Below are positions 60,968 through 64,000 of a stretch of DNA of 64,000 bases, piece by piece. The DNA is from UBA5336 sp964415675 (GTDB lineage: Bacteria; Pseudomonadota; Alphaproteobacteria; Caulobacterales; Hyphomonadaceae). Position numbers and translations under genes: made by a program. A model generated the notes under the pieces. It searched no databases and was not told where the DNA came from. It saw nothing but the letters and a program-made list of their open reading frames with translations. The stretch's first letter is position 1. Each line of letters starts with the position of its first letter. The stretch is from assembly GCA_964415675.1 (NCBI GenBank), contig CAYQBG010000007.1:1-64000 (forward strand), given 5' to 3'.

Positions 60968-61462
60968 ATGGAAAACGAAGCCCGCCAATCCCCTGTCTAT
61001 ATGGACGCCATCCTGGTCCCGAACCGGTCGCTCAGTCCACGGGCCTTTACGGTTTTCATGGCCGGTGTGGCGGTCGTCAGCTTCCTTTCGGGCATGGCCT
61101 TCCTGTCGATGGGCGCCTGGCCGGTGCTCGGCTTTTTCGGGCTTGATGCCCTCCTGATCTGGCTTGCCTTTCGCTGGCACCGTGGCCGCGCGCCTGAAGA
61201 AACGCGTGTGCGGATCACGGCGGACGCTGTTGAACTCTGCCACCGTGACAAACAAGGCCGCGAAAAACGCGCCAGCCTTCCAGCTGCATTCGCCCGGATC
61301 GAGCTTGAGGAGCCCGTTGGCGCCAATAGCTGGCTGCGCATTGAGCATGGACGAACAGCCTATATCATCGGTCGTTTCCTGACACCAAAGGAAAGATCCA
61401 GCCTCGCCGCAGCGCTGCGCCAGGCGCTGGTGAAAGCACGGGCTGAACGACATCCGGCTTAA
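60968..61462 (+). CDS. DUF2244 membrane protein
   Basis: 164 residues. MDAILVPNRSLSPRAFTVFMAG leads into two adjacent helices (~30-75). The cytoplasmic C-terminal part has RVRITADAVELCHRD and SWLRIEHGRTAYIIGRFLTPKERSSLAAALRQAL, as in DUF2244. Role unknown; the family often lies next to nth or cytochrome oxidase genes. Divergent from nth with 87 bases between starts. Confidence 0.85.
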   Translation: MENEARQSPVYMDAILVPNRSLSPRAFTVFMAGVAVVSFLSGMAFLSMGAWPVLGFFGLDALLIWLAFRWHRGRAPEETRVRITADAVELCHRDKQGREKRASLPAAFARIELEEPVGANSWLRIEHGRTAYIIGRFLTPKERSSLAAALRQALVKARAERHPA

Positions 61463-61465
61463 AAA

Positions 61466-61489
61466 ATGACGCCGGCGTCATGGTTTTTT
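61466..61489 (+). terminator. Palindromic terminator after the DUF2244 gene
   Basis: ATGACG-CCGG-CGTCAT (61466-61481), then GG and six T (61484-61489), starting four bases after the stop. The same palindrome contains TGACGC-CG-GCGTCA and lies 80 bases before the P450 start, so an operator role is also possible. Two further small hairpins follow: GGCAT/ATGCC (61497-61514) and CGGCG/CGCCG (61519-61534). Confidence 0.6.
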
Positions 61490-61560
61490 CTCGGAAGGCA
61501 TGTTACAAAATGCCTCAACGGCGAGCCAACGCCGAAATGATGTCGATCAGGAGGACGTCG

Positions 61561-62886
61561 ATGGCCGACACTGTACATACAATTTCCAATCCGCTTGAGC
61601 GCCCGAAGACCACGGTCCGTGAAAAGCTGTATGACAACCATACGGATGTGGGCGCGCAGATCCCGCCAGCCTCGCAGGTGGACCTTGCCACGCTTGACAT
61701 AACCGATCCGGAAGTCTGGCGTCAGGATAAGTTCTGGGACCGTTTCGAGCGGATGCGCGATGAAGACCCGCTGCACTGGTGCCCGGACAGTTTCAACGGC
61801 CCTTATTGGTCCGTGACGCGTTATGAAGACATCATGGCGATTGATACCGATCACAAGCGGTTCTCGTCCTCATGGGAACATGGCGGGATCACGCTCGGCG
61901 GTCCGATCGAGGATTTCGAACTGCCGATGTTTATTGCGATGGACGAGCCGCGCCACTCCGAACAGCGCAAGACGGTCCAGCCGGCAGTCGCGCCCAACAT
62001 GCTGAAAGTCTATGAGCCGCTGATCCGCTCGCGCACCCAGGGGCTGCTCGACACACTGCCCGTCGGTGAGCCCTTCGACTGGGTGGATACGGTCTCGATC
62101 GAACTGACCACGATGATGCTGGCGACGCTGTTTGACTTTCCCTTCGAGGATCGCCGCAAGCTGACGCGCTGGTCGGACGTCGCCACCAACCCCTACAATC
62201 CGGATATCTGCCCGGGCGGCGTTGAACAGTGGAAAGAGGAACTCCTCGAATGTCTCACCACTTTCCAGGGCATCTTCCAGGAGCGAGCCAGCAAGCCGCA
62301 GCAACCTGACCTGATGAGCCTTCTCGCCCATGGTGAGAAGACCCGGAACATGTCGCCGATGGAACTGCTCGGGAATGTCATCCTGCTGATCGTCGGCGGT
62401 AATGACACGACGCGCAATTCCATGTCGGGCTCGGTGAGGTTCCTGAACCAGAACCCCGGCGAGTTCGCCAAGCTGAAAGCCGACCCGTCGCTGATCCCGA
62501 ACATGGTGTCGGAGACGATCCGCTACCAGACGCCGCTTGCCCATATGCGCCGCACCGCGCTGGAAGATGTCGAGATGCACGGCAAGACGATCAAACAGGG
62601 CGACCAGATCGCCATGTGGTATGTCTCCGGCAATCGCGACCCGCGCCACTGGGACCGCCCGGACGACTATCTGATCGAGCGCAAGAATGCGCGCAGCCAC
62701 ATCTCCTTCGGCTTCGGCATTCATCGCTGCGTCGGCAACCGTCTGGCAGAGTTGCAGCTGCGGGTTCTGTGGGAAGAGCTTCTGGAGCGCTTCTCCGATA
62801 TCGAGATGCTGGAGGAGCCGAGCTTGACGTCAGGCGCCTTTGTCAAAGGCTACACCTGGATGCCAGTGATCTGCCATCCAAAATAA
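61561..62886 (+). CDS. Cytochrome P450, CYP153-like alkane/fatty-acid omega-hydroxylase
   Basis: 441 residues, soluble. I helix ILLIVGGNDTTRNSMSG; ExxR region VSETIRYQTPLAHMRRTA; heme loop HISFGFGIHRCVGNRLAELQL with Cys390; N-terminal half with RFSSSWEHGGITLGGP and MFIAMDEPRHSEQRK. The GNDTTRN and PLAHMRRTA blocks are typical of CYP153, which hydroxylates terminal carbons of medium-chain alkanes or fatty acids. ATG 61561 follows AGGAGG by six bases. No ferredoxin or ferredoxin reductase adjoins it. Ends in a strong terminator. Confidence 0.92.
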   Translation: MADTVHTISNPLERPKTTVREKLYDNHTDVGAQIPPASQVDLATLDITDPEVWRQDKFWDRFERMRDEDPLHWCPDSFNGPYWSVTRYEDIMAIDTDHKRFSSSWEHGGITLGGPIEDFELPMFIAMDEPRHSEQRKTVQPAVAPNMLKVYEPLIRSRTQGLLDTLPVGEPFDWVDTVSIELTTMMLATLFDFPFEDRRKLTRWSDVATNPYNPDICPGGVEQWKEELLECLTTFQGIFQERASKPQQPDLMSLLAHGEKTRNMSPMELLGNVILLIVGGNDTTRNSMSGSVRFLNQNPGEFAKLKADPSLIPNMVSETIRYQTPLAHMRRTALEDVEMHGKTIKQGDQIAMWYVSGNRDPRHWDRPDDYLIERKNARSHISFGFGIHRCVGNRLAELQLRVLWEELLERFSDIEMLEEPSLTSGAFVKGYTWMPVICHPK

Positions 62887-62914
62887 TTTTGCGGGACATC
62901 GCAAGATCTTCCTG

Positions 62915-62942
62915 CCCCGGCCCCCTAAGGCCGGGGTTTTTT
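62915..62942 (+). terminator. Intrinsic terminator after the P450 gene
   Basis: CCCCGGCC (62915-62922), six-base loop, GGCCGGGG (62929-62936), then six T (62937-62942). Ends the single-gene P450 unit before hemC. Confidence 0.92.
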
Positions 62943-63016
62943 GTGGGTTGCGCCACAAGGCCGCTGGCGCGTTCACCCGCTTGCCTGAAGGCCGGCTGCG
63001 AACTACCCCATAATTC

Positions 63017-63976
63017 ATGACAGATACAGAGACACCGGCGCAGACTCTGCGCCTTGGCACACGCGGATCGCCTCTTGCCCTGGCTCAGGCCGAAGAGATT
63101 GCGCGCGAACTTGCCCGGCTCTCAGGCGGAGCCATTCTCGGTGAACCGGTCACCTTCACCACGAAGGGCGATCAGCTGACCACCGAACGACTGATCAATT
63201 CCGGTGGAAAGGGCCTGTTCACACGCGAACTTGACCGGGCACTGGATGAAGGCAGAATTGATGTCGCGGTACACTCGCTGAAGGATGTTCCGACCCAGCT
63301 ACCCCACGGCCAGGAATTTGTCGCCTTCCCGCCCCGCGCCGATCCGCGCGACGCCTTTATTTGCAAGACGGTAAGCCACCCGCGCGACCTGCCCCGCGGT
63401 GCGGTTCTCGGCACGGCAAGCCTGCGCCGTGAAGCCCAGTCCCTTGCGCTGAGACCGGATCTCAACGTTGTCACCTTCCGCGGAAGTGTCCAGACACGGA
63501 TGCGCAAGCTCGATGAAGGACGGGCCGACGCGACCTGGCTCGCCATGGCGGGGCTTGAGCGCCTCGGCCTCACGCATCTCGCCCACCCCATCGCGCCCGA
63601 CGATATCCTGCCCGCGGCAGGCCAGGGCATCATTGGCTGTGTGGCGCGCACAGACTCGCTTTCACCCGCTGCCCGGGCTGCTTTTTATGCGATGACCCAT
63701 CCTCCCACCCGCTACGCTGCCCTTGCCGAGCGGGCGTTTCTGGATGAACTGGATGGCAGCTGCCGCACGCCCATCGCCGCACACCTTTTCGACAGGGGCA
63801 GCGATCTCGAATTGCTGGGCGAAGTCCTGGCGCCAGATGGCACCCGGCGCTGGACGGCAAGCGGCACCTGCCCGAAGGGGGCCGACGACGGTGCACTCAC
63901 GAGTCTGGGCCGCCGGCTCGGTCGCGACATCCGGGAAATGGCCGGCGGCGAGCTGCCGGCTTTTGAAGACGATTGA
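63017..63976 (+). CDS. hemC: Hydroxymethylbilane synthase (porphobilinogen deaminase)
   Basis: 319 residues. LRLGTRGSPLALAQAEEI, TKGDQ, GKGLFTRELDRAL, DVAVHSLKDVPTQLP, GTASLRREAQSLALRPDL, FRGSVQTRMRKLDEG, LPAAGQGIIGCV, and LDGSCRTPIAAH, whose Cys binds the dipyrromethane cofactor. Polymerises four porphobilinogens in heme synthesis. Complete within the window; stop at 63974-63976. Confidence 0.98.
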   Translation: MTDTETPAQTLRLGTRGSPLALAQAEEIARELARLSGGAILGEPVTFTTKGDQLTTERLINSGGKGLFTRELDRALDEGRIDVAVHSLKDVPTQLPHGQEFVAFPPRADPRDAFICKTVSHPRDLPRGAVLGTASLRREAQSLALRPDLNVVTFRGSVQTRMRKLDEGRADATWLAMAGLERLGLTHLAHPIAPDDILPAAGQGIIGCVARTDSLSPAARAAFYAMTHPPTRYAALAERAFLDELDGSCRTPIAAHLFDRGSDLELLGEVLAPDGTRRWTASGTCPKGADDGALTSLGRRLGRDIREMAGGELPAFEDD

Positions 63977-64000
63977 GCGCACGGCGCATTCTCGTCACGC

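Noticed and set aside
1..64000. Prophage, insertion sequence or CRISPR array
   Set aside because: No transposase, integrase, phage structural gene, regularly spaced repeats or att-like duplication at the tRNA genes was seen.

Overview
The window is a dense, GC-rich stretch of alphaproteobacterial chromosome. The best guess is the Caulobacterales/Maricaulales side, in a Hyphomonadaceae-like marine heterotroph. Supporting signs are: sciP next to fliF-fliG-fliH-fliN, the order known in Caulobacter; DUF1674, DUF3137, CC0125/CC1285-type and DUF2244 genes; AddAB instead of RecBCD; the AmgK-MurU cell-wall recycling pair; a CYP153-type P450; and a TonB receptor with several detoxifying or lipid-active enzymes. 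No phage, insertion sequence or CRISPR array is visible. Most genes are packed into runs joined by stop/start overlaps.

Layout. 1-5.1 kb: 3' end of tRNA-Arg(CCT), an AGCS amino-acid/Na+ symporter with an extra domain, then a three-gene operon on the minus strand (two paralogous lipoproteins and a membrane TIR protein) that I cannot match to a described system. 5.1-13.3 kb: lepA, divergent glpQ, a Rieske oxygenase, a small lipoprotein, a glutathione S-transferase, a DUF3137 membrane protein and an aldehyde dehydrogenase. 13.4-15.2 kb: hrcA-grpE behind a sigma-32-like promoter. 15.3-20.2 kb: three Tad-type pseudopilin/TadG genes, a structured leader and a TonB-dependent receptor. 20.3-27.2 kb: epoxide hydrolase-like enzyme, esterase with TetR regulator, DUF6498 protein, M23 lipoprotein, FMO, two hotdog thioesterases. 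27.2-31.4 kb: a hybrid histidine kinase divergent from a receiver-EAL c-di-GMP phosphodiesterase.

31.4-41.7 kb is one plus-strand run: proB, tsaE, amgK, murU, addB, addA, trxA. It links proline synthesis, tRNA modification, muramic acid recycling, double-strand break repair and redox control. 41.7-51.1 kb is mostly housekeeping on the minus strand: htpX-rsmB, a glycine-zipper lipoprotein, rpe, a heparinase-like protein, a CapD/FlaA1-type nucleotide-sugar enzyme and purH. 51.2-54.1 kb holds an SDH assembly factor and the flagellar switch operon sciP, fliF, fliG, fliH, fliN. Its FliF is only 211 residues but keeps both membrane segments, an RBM3-like domain and the FliG-binding tail. 54.2-58.1 kb: mnmA and a cyanide-insensitive-type bd oxidase operon (cydA-cydB-DUF2474). 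58.2-64 kb: a two-TM protein of unknown role, rlmB, tRNA-Tyr, tRNA-Gly, nth, a DUF2244 protein, CYP153 and hemC.

Most unusual items: the TIR/lipoprotein operon, the miniature FliF with its otherwise motor-competent FliG, and the symmetric structured leader in front of the TonB receptor gene. All calls rest on reading the sequence and remembered family signatures; no search was run.
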